DNA of 64,000 nt from Mytilinidion resinicola (Eukaryota; Ascomycota; Dothideomycetes; Mytilinidiales; Mytilinidiaceae), in contig NW_022985437.1 of assembly GCF_010093595.1 (NCBI RefSeq), positions 2,233,431 through 2,297,430 on the forward strand, written 5' to 3'. The position numbers and the translations under genes were made by a program. The notes beneath the pieces were generated by a model. That model was not told where the DNA came from. It searched no databases and saw nothing but the letters and a program-made list of their open reading frames with translations. Numbering within the stretch: the stretch's first letter is position 1; every line of letters begins with the position of its first letter. Of this stretch, positions 32,749-45,946 are shown in pieces.

Positions 32749-35700
32749 ATGGCGAGCAGGTATGTGCCCCGCCTGCTCCACTCCCTGCTGCCCAGCGTAT
32801 GCTAACCACAGTTCCAGCGGCACGCGGCTCGACCGCTTAGTCACGTAAGTAATGCTGTTTACTTCGTCTGCTATGCGCTGAGTGACGTCTGCGGGATGCA
32901 TGCTTGTCACACCCACATCTCGTGTGGCTGGCCCGTTTGGGAGATCCGCTCTCACCCCTCACCAAGCTCTCTCCACGGTCGTATCTGGCCCCTTGCGCTT
33001 ATGCTTGTGTTCTCGCCACCTGCAGCACGCGCATCTGTCGTGGCTTGCAATTGCCTCTCCCCACGCTAACCCTGATCTAGACTCCTCGAAACTGGCAGTA
33101 CTGCGCTGATCCGGAATACCGCCGCCGACCAGCTCGCCGACGTGCAGAAGCAGCACCCTGACGAGCTCTTCCACTTGCTTACGCGCGTTGTCCCGTACCT
33201 CAAGAGCCGGAGCTGGGAGACGCGCATTGCTTCCGCCAGGGCCATTGGCGGTATCGTCAGCCATGCTGACAAGTATGATCCTAATGCTGGCGACGACGTC
33301 AAGCCGGAGAGCAACGGCCATGTCAAGCACGACCCGGACGGCACGAATGGCTCATCCATCAAGGCCGAAAATGGGGATGCGAGCGGAGCGCTCCCCGTCC
33401 CAGAGGACCAGCTCGACCTCGCGACCCTCGACATCAGCATGATTATGAAGTATGGCAAGACCCTAGCTGGCAGCGGCGGCAAGGAGTATGACTACAAGCT
33501 GAACGGCATGGACCCTGCCGCTCGCTTCGCTCATCAAAAAAAGAACCTAACCCAGCGTCTTGGCCTTGGCGGAGAGTACATGGAGGACGACCTCGTGACA
33601 GAGAACGACGTTGCTCAAACACCGGGCCTCCACCCCCCTCCTATGCATCGTCTCGACACGTCGGTGGCTCGCCAAGACAGCATTTCCTCTGCCGCTGGCT
33701 ATCCCTCTTACTCACCACTGGATGGTACCAACACTCCCGTGGATGGTGAGAACGGTGCACCTGCCCTCAGCAAACGCCAGCTCAACGCTTTGAAGCGCAA
33801 GAGGAAAGATGAACTCAAAAAGGGAGCTAACAAAGTCCACATAGTAGACCTGGCCGCCCGGCGAGGAAGCACCGTCCCACAGACTCCCACCACTGCTCAA
33901 CCGCATCCAGTCAAAGTGGAGCCGAAAGAAGAGAATGCCGAGGAAGGCGTCGGTGACTACTTCTCGCTGGATCGGAAGGGTGACGATGACAGCAAGCTTG
34001 TCAAGGAATTCAAAGGTGCCCCTATAGAAGAGAAACCCGCTTTCCTGACCGAGGCCGAGGAAAGTGGGCTGGAGTGGCCCTACGAAAAACTATGCGAGAT
34101 CCTCACCGTCGACATATTTGATCCCAGCTGGGAGAACAGGCACGGCGCAGCCATGGGTCTTCGAGAAGTGCTCCGAGTTCATGGAGCAGGCGCCGGCCGA
34201 TTGCATGGAAAAACGCGCGCTGAAAACGACATACTCAACCAACGATGGCTCGGTGATATGGCCTGCCGCATATCCTGCGTCTTCATGCTGGATCGCTTTG
34301 GCGACTACATATCAGACAACGTCGTCGCCCCGATCCGCGAAACTGCCGGACAAACTCTCGGAGCCATGCTCCAGTACCTGTCTCCCGAGAACGTCATATA
34401 TGTCTTCAAGATTCTGCAGCGCCTCGTTATGCAAGAAGACTTCGATACAAAACGAGTTTGGCAGGCTTGCCATGGCGGCATGATTGGCATGAAATACCTC
34501 GTGGCAATAAGAAACGACCTCCTATTGGAAGACTCGGAACTTATGGATGGAGTGTTACTAGCTGTTATGAAAGGGCTGTCTGACTTTGACGACGACGTCC
34601 GATCCATGAGCGCGTCAACCTTGATACCTATCGCCAGCGAAGTCGTGGAGCTTCGACCGAAAGCTCTGCAAGAACTGATCAACAAAGTGTGGGAATGCTT
34701 ATCAAATCTGCAGGACGATCTCAGCGCTAGCACTGGCTCTGTTATGGACCTCCTTGCGAAACTTTGCAACTACCCCGAAGTGCTTGACGCCATGAAGGAG
34801 AATGCCAAGCTCGACCCCCGTTCTTCTTTCGTTGAACTAGTTCCCCGTCTGTTCCCTTTCCTCCGCCATGTCATCATCAGCGTCCGAGCTGCAGTTCTTC
34901 GTGCGATTTTGACCTTCCTCAACATTGAAGGACGAGAGACGGATGACTGGGTTGACGGCAAGGCCCTTCGGTTGATCTTCCAGAACATCCTTTTGGAACG
35001 CGATGAAAAAGTCCTCAAACTCTCCTTGCAGGTGTGGAACGCACTTGTGGATCGTTTGAGTTCTCGCCGCGACAAGGCTGGCAACGAAGTCAACGAACTG
35101 CCAGACCTTTTCGCCTCGCATCTTGACGCCGCTATTCCTTTGACAATGACGCCCATTGGTGTTCTCCGTCACCCGATTGCTATGGAGTACTCCCTTTTCA
35201 TTAGGCCGTCTGGTCAATTCTTCGCCCCACCAAATCATGTAAGCACCCGAAAGGTAACCCCACCAGGCGGAGGAGAGCCAGCTAAGAAGAGGCGGAAGTC
35301 ACAGCATAAGAAAGAGGAAATGGCGCCTCCAGCATCTATCTCCCACAACGTTGACGGGCACATGATGAGTGGAGACGTCGACCTTGTTGGTGTCGATGTT
35401 ATGATACGCTCTAGAATCTACGCTGCTCGGGCATTAGGCAAGCTTATCGCCTCATGGCCCTTGGAATCACGACGAGGCGTGTTTGAGAAGCGTCTTGTTG
35501 AATATCTGAAATCGACGCATTCAAGCACCCAGCTCACAGCAGCCATGGTGGTTGAAGAGTTTGCCAAAGCGAACAAGACCAAGGACGAATTGACACAGAG
35601 CCTCGCATCAGTTTTACTTCCTATTGTCGAAGGAGAGCGACCCGGTGCCTACGAGGATCTGGTCCCCAAACTCCAGGTTGTTCGTACGCAATGCCAAGCA

Positions 35701-38700
35701 CTCATCAGCGCTTTCAGGGACGCCCACGTTACAAGTCTGCCACACCTCGCCGTGGTTGTGCAGGGCGATCCCGGTGCTAGCGTGTATGCCTTCTCCGTCT
35801 TGGATGGGGAGAAGCTTATTGGAGCGCAATTTGACAAGGCTAAGAAGGCGATGACTCCTGCCCAGCGCTTAGTATCCTTGACCAATCTAGAGACTCTCAG
35901 ACTGGATGTGGAAAGCTCCCTCAAAGAAATCAAGGATATCAAGGAGAGTCGCGATATTCGCATCAAATCAGCTGCTGCCGGTGCACTTGTTGCACTTAAC
36001 CAGGCACCAAAGAAGCCCGCCCTAACAATTAAGGCCATTATGGATAGTATCAAGAAAGAGGAAAATGCCGAGCTTCAGAAACGCTCTGCTGCTGCTGTGG
36101 CCGCATTGATCAACCATCTTGTGAACACTGGCAGGCTGACCGTCGTCAACAAGGTCGTTGGCAACCTCGTCAAATTCTACTGCATGGAGACCGCAGAGAC
36201 GCCGGAATTCCACGCCAATGCGGGTATCGAAACTGGAATTCTGTCTCTCAAGAAAGAGGAGGACATCCGAGACCATCCAGATGCGGCTAAGTTTGAACAG
36301 GATGCTCGTGCAGCCCGGATCCAAAAGCGTGGAGCCAGGGAATCCCTCGAGCTGCTAGTGGAAATATTTGGAAGTGGGATCTTCGAGAAAATTCCTAAGC
36401 TTCGCGAACTTATTCAGAATCCTATCGAAAAAGCATATGAGAGCGAAGCGCTACCTACCGGCATCCTCGAACCAGACAACACCTTCGGGCAGGAGGTCGT
36501 TGATGCACTATCGACACTGCGAGCTCTAGTTGGCAAATTCCATCCGGATGTCCTAACCTTCGTCAAAAACCTTCTACCTCTCATTGCTAAAGCGCTACAA
36601 TCTCGGCTGTACGTGCTTCGGTATGCAGCGGCCAAATGCTTTGCCACGATCTGCAGCGTTATGACCATCGACGGTATTACCATGCTGGTAGAAAAGGTTC
36701 TCCCATCCATCAGTAACCCTATCGACGTTCATTATCGACAAGGGGCGGTGGAATGTATCTACCACTTGATACATGTTATGGAGGATGGTATCCTACCGTA
36801 TGTTATTTTCCTGATCGTTCCGGTGCTTGGTCGTATGAGCGACTCAGACAATGATGTGCGTCTCCTTGCGACCACGAGCTTTGCGACATTGGTCAAACTT
36901 GTTCCTCTTGAGGCTGGTATACCAGATCCGCCTGGGCTGTCGCCAAAGTTACTCGAGGGACGAGACCGGGAGCGGAAATTCATTGCACAGATGCTTGACG
37001 CGAAGAAGGTGGAACCCTTTGAGATCCCGGTGGCGATCAAGGCCACTCTTCGTTCGTACCAGCAAGATGGCGTCAACTGGCTTGCATTCCTCAACCGCTA
37101 CCACCTTCACGGAATCCTCTGTGATGATATGGGTCTAGGAAAGACCCTGCAAACTCTTTGCATAGTCGCCAGCGATCACCACTTACGAGCAGAAGAGTAC
37201 GCCAAAACTCAGGCTCCTGATGTCCGCCGCATGCCCTCTCTTATTGTCTGCCCTCCGACTCTCTCTGGTCATTGGCAGCAGGAGATTCGACAATTTGCAC
37301 CTTTCCTCACCGCTGTAGCATACGTCGGCGCCCCTAGTGAGCGGTCGAAGTACATTGAGAAGCTTGGTCAAGCCGATGTTATTATCACTTCTTATGACAT
37401 CTGTCGTAACGACATAGATATCCTTGCGCCACTGAACTTCAACTACTGCATTCTGGACGAGGGTCATCTGATCAAGAACGCCAAAGCGAAGACGACCTTG
37501 GCCGTTAAACAGCTGAACTCTAATCATCGCCTCATTCTTTCTGGTACTCCGATCCAGAATAACGTCCTTGAACTCTGGTCACTTTTCGATTTCTTGATGC
37601 CAGGCTTCCTTGGCACTGAGAAGGTCTTCCAAGATCGCTTCGCCAAACCCATCGCCGCGTCTCGTTTTTCCAAATCTAGTTCTAAAGAGCAAGAAGCTGG
37701 TGCACTTGCCATTGAGGCGCTGCACAAGCAGGTCCTACCTTTCTTGCTGCGTCGCCTCAAAGAAGAAGTGCTGGATGATTTACCACCCAAGATCCTTCAA
37801 AACTACTACTGCGATCTTTCCGCCCTGCAGCGGAAGCTGTTCGAAGACTTCACCAAGAAAGAAGGCAAGGCTCTTGCTGAGAAGGCTTCTGGTGAAGACA
37901 AAGAGAGCAAGCAGCACATCTTCCAAGCCCTTCAATACATGCGCAAGCTTTGCAACTCTCCTGCGCTTGTCATGAAACCGGGACATAAGCAATGGGACAC
38001 TACGCAGAATTTCTTGCAGAGCCATCACACCGACATCCGGGACATCGCCCACGCGCCAAAGCTCACAGCTCTCAAGGATCTGTTGGTGGACTGTGGCATC
38101 GGCACCGAGAGCGTCAGCACCAGCAACGGACACGCAAATGCAATGCCCGGCGACCTCCCCGAGGCCGTGTCCCAGCACCGCGCTCTTATCTTTTGTCAAA
38201 TGAAGGAAATGCTGGACATGGTGCAGACCGAGGTCCTACAGAAACTCTTACCATCAGTGCAGTACATGAGACTTGACGGCGGCGTCGAAGCCTCGAAGCG
38301 CCAGGACATCGTCAACAAATTCAACTCCGACCCCTCCTACGACGTCCTACTCTTGACGACTAGCGTTGGCGGTCTCGGACTGAACCTTACGGGCGCTGAC
38401 ACGGTCATCTTCGTGGAGCACGATTGGAACCCGCAGAAGGACATTCAGGCCATGGACCGCGCTCATCGTATTGGCCAGAAGAAAGTCGTCAATGTCTACC
38501 GCATCGTCACGCGCGGCACCTTGGAGGAGAAAATCCTAAAGTACGTATCCCCCAGGCCCCATATCTATAATCTTTCCACAATACGCATACTGACATCCCA
38601 TCTCACAGCCTCCAACGCTTCAAGATCGACGTCGCGAGTACAGTCGTCAACCAGCAAAACGCGGGCCTGGGCACCATGGAAACCGGCGAGATCCTGGACC

Positions 38701-38909
38701 TCTTCAGCCTGTCGACCGACGCCAACGAGGGCGTGCCGGCGCCACCGGGTGAGAACGCAATTAGCGAAGAGGACGCGGTGGATGCGACGGGCGAGCTGCG
38801 CGAGAAGGGCAAGAAGGGGTTCCTGGATGAGCTGGGCGAGCTGTGGGACGAGAACCAGTACGAGGAGCAGTTTGATCTGGATGGCTTCCTCAAGACTATG
38901 AAAGGGTAG
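32749..38909 (+). CDS. MOT1: Mot1/BTAF1 TBP-removing SNF2-family ATPase
   Basis: Four exons: 32749-32759, 32812-32844, 33081-38540 and 38609-38909, giving 1934 residues. The N-terminus, spread over three exons, reads SSGTRLDRLVTLLETGST, the Mot1 HEAT-repeat start. HEAT repeats and the central DUF3535 region fill the first ~1300 residues and grip TBP. The SNF2 motor follows: DDMGLGKTLQTL (Walker A, ~1362), DEGH (~1473), SGTPIQNN (~1502), then the helicase C lobe TTSVGGLGLNLTGAD to RAHRIGQ (~1773-1815). The C-terminal bridge is RFKIDVASTVVNQQNAGLG. Mot1 uses ATP to strip TBP from DNA and redistributes it genome-wide. The 11-nt first coding exon is unusual but in phase. Confident. Confidence 0.98.
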
Positions 38910-39974
38910 GAAAGCGGCAAAGCGAGGCAGCTGCGAAGTGGGGGGGATAGGAGTGAAGCGTTGGCTCTGGATCCGTCTTTTTTTCGGGTGGAAAACTCTT
39001 AACTCCGAACCTACCTATCCACTCGAACCCATCCCATCCTGTTCGATTCACATACTTCACTTTACGGACCTTTTCGGCGTATCAGGCAGGAAAAAGGGTC
39101 TCCTGGGAGGGAAGCTGGGAGCTGGGGTTTGGCATGCATGTTTTTTTTTCTTTTTCCCCTTTGCATGCATCTTCTGCATCGATTGCTTGAGCGTGGTGTT
39201 ACGGTACGGATACGGTACGGATGGGGGGGCTACTGGAGCATCTGGGTTCGAGGCATTGGGGGTTTTACCTCGGTTTCTGCTCCTCTAGGCTTCGCTCTGG
39301 ATAGATAGATAGGTGGTGGATCGGTGGGTTTTGAATTAAATCCATAAGCTACTACCTAGGTACTGCTCTAATCGATCAAGTTAGTTTCCATGCTGGTGTT
39401 CTGTTGATTTTCAGTTGAGAGATGCTTATGTTGTGGCTGTTGATGAGGAGCTACTAGGGGTGGATGTGTGCGAGTAGAGAGGTATGGTTGCCTTGTCTTG
39501 CCATACCTTCTACCACAGGGTTCAAGATCGTGTCAAATTCAAGAGGGTATTAGTCTCAGAAGATACCCAGACTCACCAAGGTAGACCAAAACAGAAACGA
39601 AATCTTCAAGGCAAGAAAAAAAAGTAGTTATATTTCTCCTCAACTGCTAATTGATTGCCATCCGCGCCATCTCATACCCTCCTTCAGATACCAAGCATCT
39701 GAAGAAAAAAAAAGGAGATTTAAATGGAGAACCACAATAGAAGAAGAAAGGATTAATCTTTTCTTTTTCATCGCCCAAAAAACTACAAACTGTGCGACTC
39801 AGAGTACGTCCTGCCGTCGCCTACCACCGCCACCGCTCCGATCCACCGAATATACCATTTTATGTAAAGGGAGGGTTTTGGGAACACCTCGCTTCAGAGA
39901 GCCGATCCTGTAGTACCTGTTGCATGCACTGGGTAGAGAGGAAGGACTTACGCTCGTAGGAGAGCTTGCTGTGG
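38910..39974. other. Convergent intergenic region
   Basis: This lies between the 3' ends of MOT1 (+) and the Stm1-like gene (-). It contains A- and T-rich runs and a short CGGTACGGATA direct duplication near 39200-39222. No gene is supported. Confidence 0.5.
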
Positions 39975-41360
39975 CTATGAGCCCAGGCTGGGGAACGCGC
40001 TGGGGTCCGAGAGGTTGACAGCAGCGGACTGGCCGCCGCGGCCGCCTCTGCCACCACGGAAATCGCCACGTCCCTCGCCGCGACCGCGTCCACCTCGTCC
40101 GCGTCCCTCGCCTCGGAAGCTGCCCTCGCCACGGCCACGGCCACGGCCGCCACGTCCGCCGCGGAAAGAGTCGCTGGGCTCCTTGTGGAGGCGCTCGTTG
40201 TCGAGCTCGACGATGGTCTTCTCCTTGCGCTGGCGCTCGCGCTTGGCCTTGCCGCCGGAGCCGGCCACGTATTCCTCCTCTTCCTCCTTGGTGAGGGGCT
40301 TGCCTTCGGGGAACTTCTTCGTGCTGCCTTCATTGGGCTTGCGCACCTCGGGAGAGCTAAGGTTGAGCTTCTTCTCCGCCTGCTCGGCAAGCCACGCCGT
40401 GTACGACTTGGTCTTGTCCTCTTCGGGCTCCTCGGCAGGTGCAGCGGCTTCAGCGCCAGCGTTCTCGTGGGCGAAGGGGTCGGCGGGCTGGGCATCGGCG
40501 TTCCATGCCTGGTCGGAGGAGACGACACCCTCGGCCTTCTCTTCCTCCTTGGCGATAGCTTCGCCAGCCTTCTCATCGGCCCATTCATCGCCGCCGGTTT
40601 GGCCACCCCAGCCGTGGGCAGTTTGCTTGTCGTGTTCACTGCGAGACAGAAGGTTAGCATATACTCTCTAAATAAAGTGTGGCAAGATACATACGCTATG
40701 CCGGTTCGGCTGTGACGGTCTCCGTTACCGCCGCGACCGCGTCCTCCACGGCCACGTCCACCACGGCCACGATATCCAGACTCGCCAGATTCTGTTCATG
40801 TTTAGCGGCTGATGCGACAATGAGGGGGTTGATGTCATATACCTCCAGATGCTCGGCTGCGGTTCTGGTTGCCTTCACCTCCTCGATTCCGGAAACCTGT
40901 GCACCAAACAAGTAAGCGAGAGCTTTCGCGCGACCTCTGTAGGCCATTGCGTCTTCCATTGAGCTGTCAAGGCAGTCTCTCAGCACATACCTCCGTCATT
41001 GTTGCCTCCTCGGCTGGCGCGGGCGTCACGGACGGGTGGTTCGGCGGGCGTGTTTCGCTTGCCGGCTCTCGCAACAGGCTTCTCAATGGCCTTGGCTGGT
41101 GGATCGGGGGCTCTGTCGGGGTCGAGCTCGGGGTCGTTCCCTAGAAGCGAGACGTATGAGACGGAGCTACAAGATGCAGTGGAGATGCAGCGTGTTATGG
41201 TGGAGCGTACCTAGGAGCTCGAACAGGTTCTGCAGCGCGGATCGTCAGCATCAATGCGTCGTGGGAGAGCGACAGACGAGCTCTGCAGATGCTCAATGGA
41301 GTCGGCAATGGCGGCGAGACCATGGCGTCGTGGACTGACCTTGGATGCGATGCCCGACAT
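39975..41360 (-). CDS. STM1: Stm1/SERBP1-like ribosome-associated RNA-binding protein
   Basis: Six exons: 41360-41340, 41229-41211, 41140-40991, 40896-40843, 40791-40695 and 40638-39975, giving 334 residues. The N-terminus MSGIASK then NLFELLGNDPELDP is the Stm1 N-terminal motif. RGG-rich patches (YRGRGGRGRGRGGRGRGGNG) and an acidic linker follow. The HABP4/PAI-RBP1 core has SPEVRKPNEGSTKKFPEGK and KRERQRKEKTIVELDNERL. A second long RGG box precedes the end SDPSAFPSLGS. Yeast Stm1 and animal SERBP1 clamp mRNA channels of idle 80S ribosomes, which supports ribosome preservation in starvation. Role inferred from family. The six junctions all keep phase. Confidence 0.93.
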
Positions 41361-42295
41361 GGTGGGTGGAGTTCAAGCGCCTTCCGCGCTCTGCCCTCTA
41401 GTCGCGCAATCTGGACGGACTCGTCGATGGTGAGCGAGAGCTGATCCTAGGAGATAGGATCTGAACTCTCAGGGACGGAAGATGGGTGCTGGGAGTGATG
41501 GCGATGGAGAGCGTCGTGGTGGTGAAGCCGCGGTGAGCAAATTCATTTGTGGACGGGCCTCCTGCTGTCGCTAAGCTTAGGCCGCCAGGCCCAGGACAAA
41601 GAGACCTCCAGCCACAGCGCCCCGCCTCGATGACGCCGTACAAGTGCGTTCCGGTGCCAGACGGCCGTAGAGTCGAGAATTGGCATAGGGGAGCACTTGC
41701 CGACGTCAACTCACTGCTGCATCTAGTGTGGCCTCTCCCAGCCGTCACTTCAATGCATCAGGTCAATGCTGAAGTAAGCAATATACGACCAGAAATTCCA
41801 CTTCTTATGCATGGTCAGAACGGTCGTACAAGTTCGCGTCACAGTGTTTCATTTAAAGCTATAGCCTTTTCGGAAGCTCCGCAAGATGCTTCTGTCTGGA
41901 TTAGGACATCTGCACCAGAGCTGTCTACCAGTCTTCCCAACTACGTCCCTAATGCCTTCAATGGGTAGAATCCTCCACTCCCTGAAGCCTTCGATCGGTG
42001 AGATCCTCGACTCGCTCTTGACTGACCACGAGGAACAAAACCAACCAACATGCCATTCTCACCGCGGTACAGCTCTCTACGATGCATTCAACTCCACATA
42101 ACTTTTCTTGGGGTGCTTCAGGACCGAACCCATCCAGAGACACTGTTCCGCCCCCAGTGTCACGTCCGGAACGCCTGCTTGGTCAAGGGTCGTTGCCATC
42201 CGAACGCCCGCTAGAATAGGAAAAGGAAGCAGAAATCAGCAACTCATCAGACAAAATTGATCATCCAGCCACATCGCTCATGGTCCTTCTCTTTC
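41361..42295. other. Intergenic, Stm1-like promoter
   Basis: 5' flank of the Stm1-like gene on the left and 3' flank of the bZIP gene on the right. No supported coding region. Confidence 0.5.
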
Positions 42296-43927
42296 TCACC
42301 TCGACTCATACGTGAACTGGGTCGGGAAGTGCATGCTTGCCGACAATCCGAACGGGTCGGCGTCCAGCATCGGGTCGTAGGGGTCGAAGAGGTGGTTCAT
42401 GGTGCCGAACACGGCGCCGGCACCATTCGCATCAGCGGGTTGCATTGCGGCCGGGGACTGATACCGCTGGTTCGCGGGGTTCTGCGCAGCGTTCTGCATC
42501 GGGGGCTGCATGCTTTGCTGCTGCATTTGCGTCGAGGGCGGGAACGTTTGCGGAAAGGGGCCGGGGCCCGCGGATTGATCGCTGGGATCTTGGTCGTCGA
42601 GCATATCGGCTTGCTCGTCGTACTCTTGCTCTGTACTCACGGAATCAATCTAGGACGAACATAGTTCTATGCCTAAGCGGGAAAGGAGGGGGCGGGTCAG
42701 CTTGCCGAGTTGATCCATATGACTCCTGAATGGAGACGTGTAGTAGGCGGGCGGGCCGCCGCTAGCACTACCCGTCATCGCACTCCCTGCTCCACTGCCC
42801 ACAGTGGACGCACTTGAAAGACCGCTCGATGGAGCGTGGTTGGTGATTACCGAGGGGCGCTGCGGGGCCAGCAACGGCGTATACTGAGACCTAGGCGGCT
42901 GTTGCGGTCGCAAATGCTGCTGTTGATGACCTACCGGGCCAAAATTGGGCGAGATGGCGCTGCCAATTTGCGGCACAAAGTTCGGGGATCGAGTCGCGGT
43001 GGTGGACGGGGAAGACAAGTGGGAGCTTGGGGTGGGCTGCGACAGTGGTGAACGGTTTGGAAGAGCGCCATCGGGCTGAAGTACTGGCAGACCATGCACA
43101 CCTTCTGGCTTCTGCGACCCGCCAGACGCGCCAATGGAGCGGCGAGCCTGCTGGTGTCGGTTCATTATGGCACGTTGGATGGGGGGCTGGTTAGGAGAGG
43201 CCACGGTCGATGCTGGTGCTCGAGTCGGGCCCAGATTGGGGCTGCTCGTCTTTGCGCGGAGCTCAGCCTGCACATCGATGCCTGCGAGGTTATTAGATGA
43301 CGCGTCAATAGACACAAAGCAATGATTTAAGGGGTGGTTTGATGGATGGCGGCTGAGGAACAGCACGAAGGTATGGCGATTGAGAATGACCGGGGTGTAT
43401 TGCTGAGGCATGCATTGAAGCAAGTGTTGACACATGGATTGAAGCACGGAATGAGAGCTGGCTATTGAGCAATGGCCGATGCTTACCTTTTTCGAGCAAG
43501 ATTCTCTCGAGGAGCGAGTTCTTGTAGCGCAACATTAGGCACTCGTCAGCGGCACTGCGGTGGCTCTGCTGGAGATTCTGCAGCGCGTCCTCGTGGTGCT
43601 TGATGGTCGTCTCGAGCTGCTTGATGTACTCGGTGCGGCGCTCTCGAAAGGCAGCCTGGGCCTGCCGGTTGCGCTGCTTGCGCTCCTCAGAGGTGGCATA
43701 GATCTTGCGACGCTTGGTTAGTGACATGATGGACATGGTGGGCTGCGCAGATGTGCAATGGAGCTCACTGGCTTGCGGCCGCCCTTGCGCTTCTGCGTCT
43801 GGGGGTTCTCTTGGGTATATGTCTCGGCCTCTGGCTCGGGCGACGAGGCTCCGCTGCTCGTCGAACCATCGCGCGAGGCCTCAATCTTGCCCACGGGCGT
43901 CATATCTGTTACGCTACTATCTCCCAT
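42296..43927 (-). CDS. bZIP transcription factor, AP-1-like basic region
   Basis: Four exons: 43927-43769, 43703-43487, 43281-42706 and 42630-42296, giving 428 residues. The basic region reads RKGGRKPIYATSEERKQRNR, then QAQAAFRERRTEYIKQLE. The NxxAQxxFR signature (N65, A68, Q69, F72, R73) marks the AP-1/Pap1-type DNA contact. A leucine-zipper helix and LLEKGIDVQAELRAK follow. The rest is Gln/Pro/Ser-rich activation-like sequence (LRPQQPPRSQYTPLLAPQRP, QMQQQSMQPPMQN). The first intron has a CACTAAC branch site and an AAG acceptor. The last intron, 42705-42631, needs a GC donor (GCAAGC). Target genes are unknown. The start is chosen at the Met before DSSVTDMTP. An upstream in-frame extension is unlikely. 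Confidence 0.9.
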
Positions 43928-45946
43928 CTGCAGGTACCCCTCACTGCCCCTCTGGAGGAGGGCGGGCGCCAAGGTCGACGATAGACGCGAGCGAGTGCTG
44001 AGGCTTTGGCCTAAGCGCGCGCTGGGAGGCCGGGTAGGCGGGTAAGAGCGCAAAGTGTGTGTGCAGGTTTCTGCTAATGGAAGATAACAAGTGCGTACAG
44101 CGTGAGGTGCTGGGTGGACGGGCAAATGGCGTGAGGTAAGCTGTTGGCTAATGGAAACTGGAGAGCAGAGAAGAGCGAGGTCATGGCGATTTCAAATAGC
44201 ACGGGCGGCCCTCTCCCCGCTTGCGCCTTCTGCGTGCCAGCTGGCTGCTCGTCTGGCCTGCCTGGGAGCCACGACGGCAGCCGAGCAGCAGACGACAGTG
44301 CGCCGCTGGTTGGAGAGGTCCACCGCCTCTGTGTGGTTGGAGAGGGCCTGAGAGGGGCCGCTTGGCTGAAAATTTGAGCAGCTGGCTCCAACCAGCGCCT
44401 CACCAGCCTCGAACAGGCGAGCACTGCCGATGGGACATGTTTGCTGCATGGGGCTAGCGGGAGAGCGCCGTCACATCTCCGCATCTCCTCGGCAGCGGCC
44501 GTGTTTAGTACAGCAAATCAGAGATGTAGACACGGAGCTCCAGGTCGTGTGTATATAGATACATCTCACCCTCATCAGCCAAATAGCACTTCGCACCAGG
44601 CATTTTGGTCACAAGCCCACCCAAGCGCTCCCTGCGAGCACCCGGTCGAGAGGGGCGACGTGGTCTGGAACGCCGCGACCGTGGGTTGCGGGCGGGTTGC
44701 GGGCTTGTTGCAGCCGCTGCCGAAGTCGGCAAGTCACGTGCGCGACAGACCCCGATCGATCGGCAAATTCATCCCGACCGTCATCCCGGCTGCGACCGCG
44801 GCGTGCACTCGGCGGCTCACCTCTACGGAATACCTCCGGCTCACTCGTCGCTCTCACGATGTGGCGGGACCGAAGCCGAAAGCAGCAGCTGGCGCCGGCA
44901 ATTCCATCTCTCCATGCTGTTTTCTCTCGTCCACGAAGGAGCCGAGCAGAAGCAACATGGAGTCTCGGACACTCCTCCCTTTTGATGCTTGGCGCATGAA
45001 TATGCCGGCATTCACATCCAGACCGTTCATGGAGCAGATCGCCAATCTCTGCAGTTGACGGTCACTTCCTGATGGAGCGGAGAAAAGGCATCTCAACCAA
45101 GAACAGACCCTCACGTGCCTCCGGTGTCCACGGTCCGCGGCATGCCGCGGCGCTCTTATCCCATCCTTTCCCATCCTTTCCCATCCTTTCCGAGGCATCT
45201 TCCACCAAGGTCAAGTCAATATGTAGCCGATTGGGCTGCCGGAGATGCACGACGAAGTGTCTCCATTCGGTCTCGTGAAGAGTTGCACGCCTGACATGCG
45301 GCGAAGGGGCGAGGTGATGGTCAGGCGACTGCATCGTGAGGTCAAGTGGATCACAGCTTTGGCCACTGCAATACGAATAGTCGTCATGCTAGAAGAGACC
45401 ACCAGATTGGGTGACGTTTCCGTCTCCCTTCGGTGCCGTAGGCAACATACGGTGAGCAGACAGGTACGGCGACCTATCTGCTCAGTACGTTTGTAGATGA
45501 TTTGTAGGTTTTGGAATAGCTACTTGTGTCAGGTGTATGGCTTGATGCCAGTCGTGAGCATGTTGGAAACTCTTCTTGAGAAGGAACGCTCTCCTCCTTC
45601 CACTCCACCTGCATATGTCTGAACGCATCTGTTCCTTCCATCTCCAACTTCCTCACCATCGCCATGTCTCGTTCATGTCTCAACAATTCAAGCCACGACC
45701 CGAGCGACAGCATATCCAAGCCCTCGACCGAGCTACTTCAGCTACTTGACATGCCTGGCTATCGCCAATGGTGTTCTCTCTTTTTCCGGCTGTAACAGAT
45801 CTCCAATGGCTTTGTCGAATCATGTCTAACGCGCGTGTCTTAGCTGACGTCCAACCCACTCGTTCGCGTCGCCAGCTTTGGCCTTCTCCAACCGAACAAA
45901 GCAATCCCGAGTAATCGCATTGCCCAGCTGCAAGATTGTGGATTTG
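43928..45946. other. Divergent intergenic region
   Basis: About 2 kb between the bZIP gene (-) and the arrestin-domain gene (+), so it holds both promoters. A CCCATCCTTT repeat (three units) lies at 45160-45190. No coding region is supported. Confidence 0.5.

Noticed and set aside
39860..40660. 266-codon minus-strand frame over the Stm1-like last exon
   Set aside because: It is a shifted reading of the RGG-coding exon; the neighbouring frame gives the conserved Stm1/SERBP1 core.
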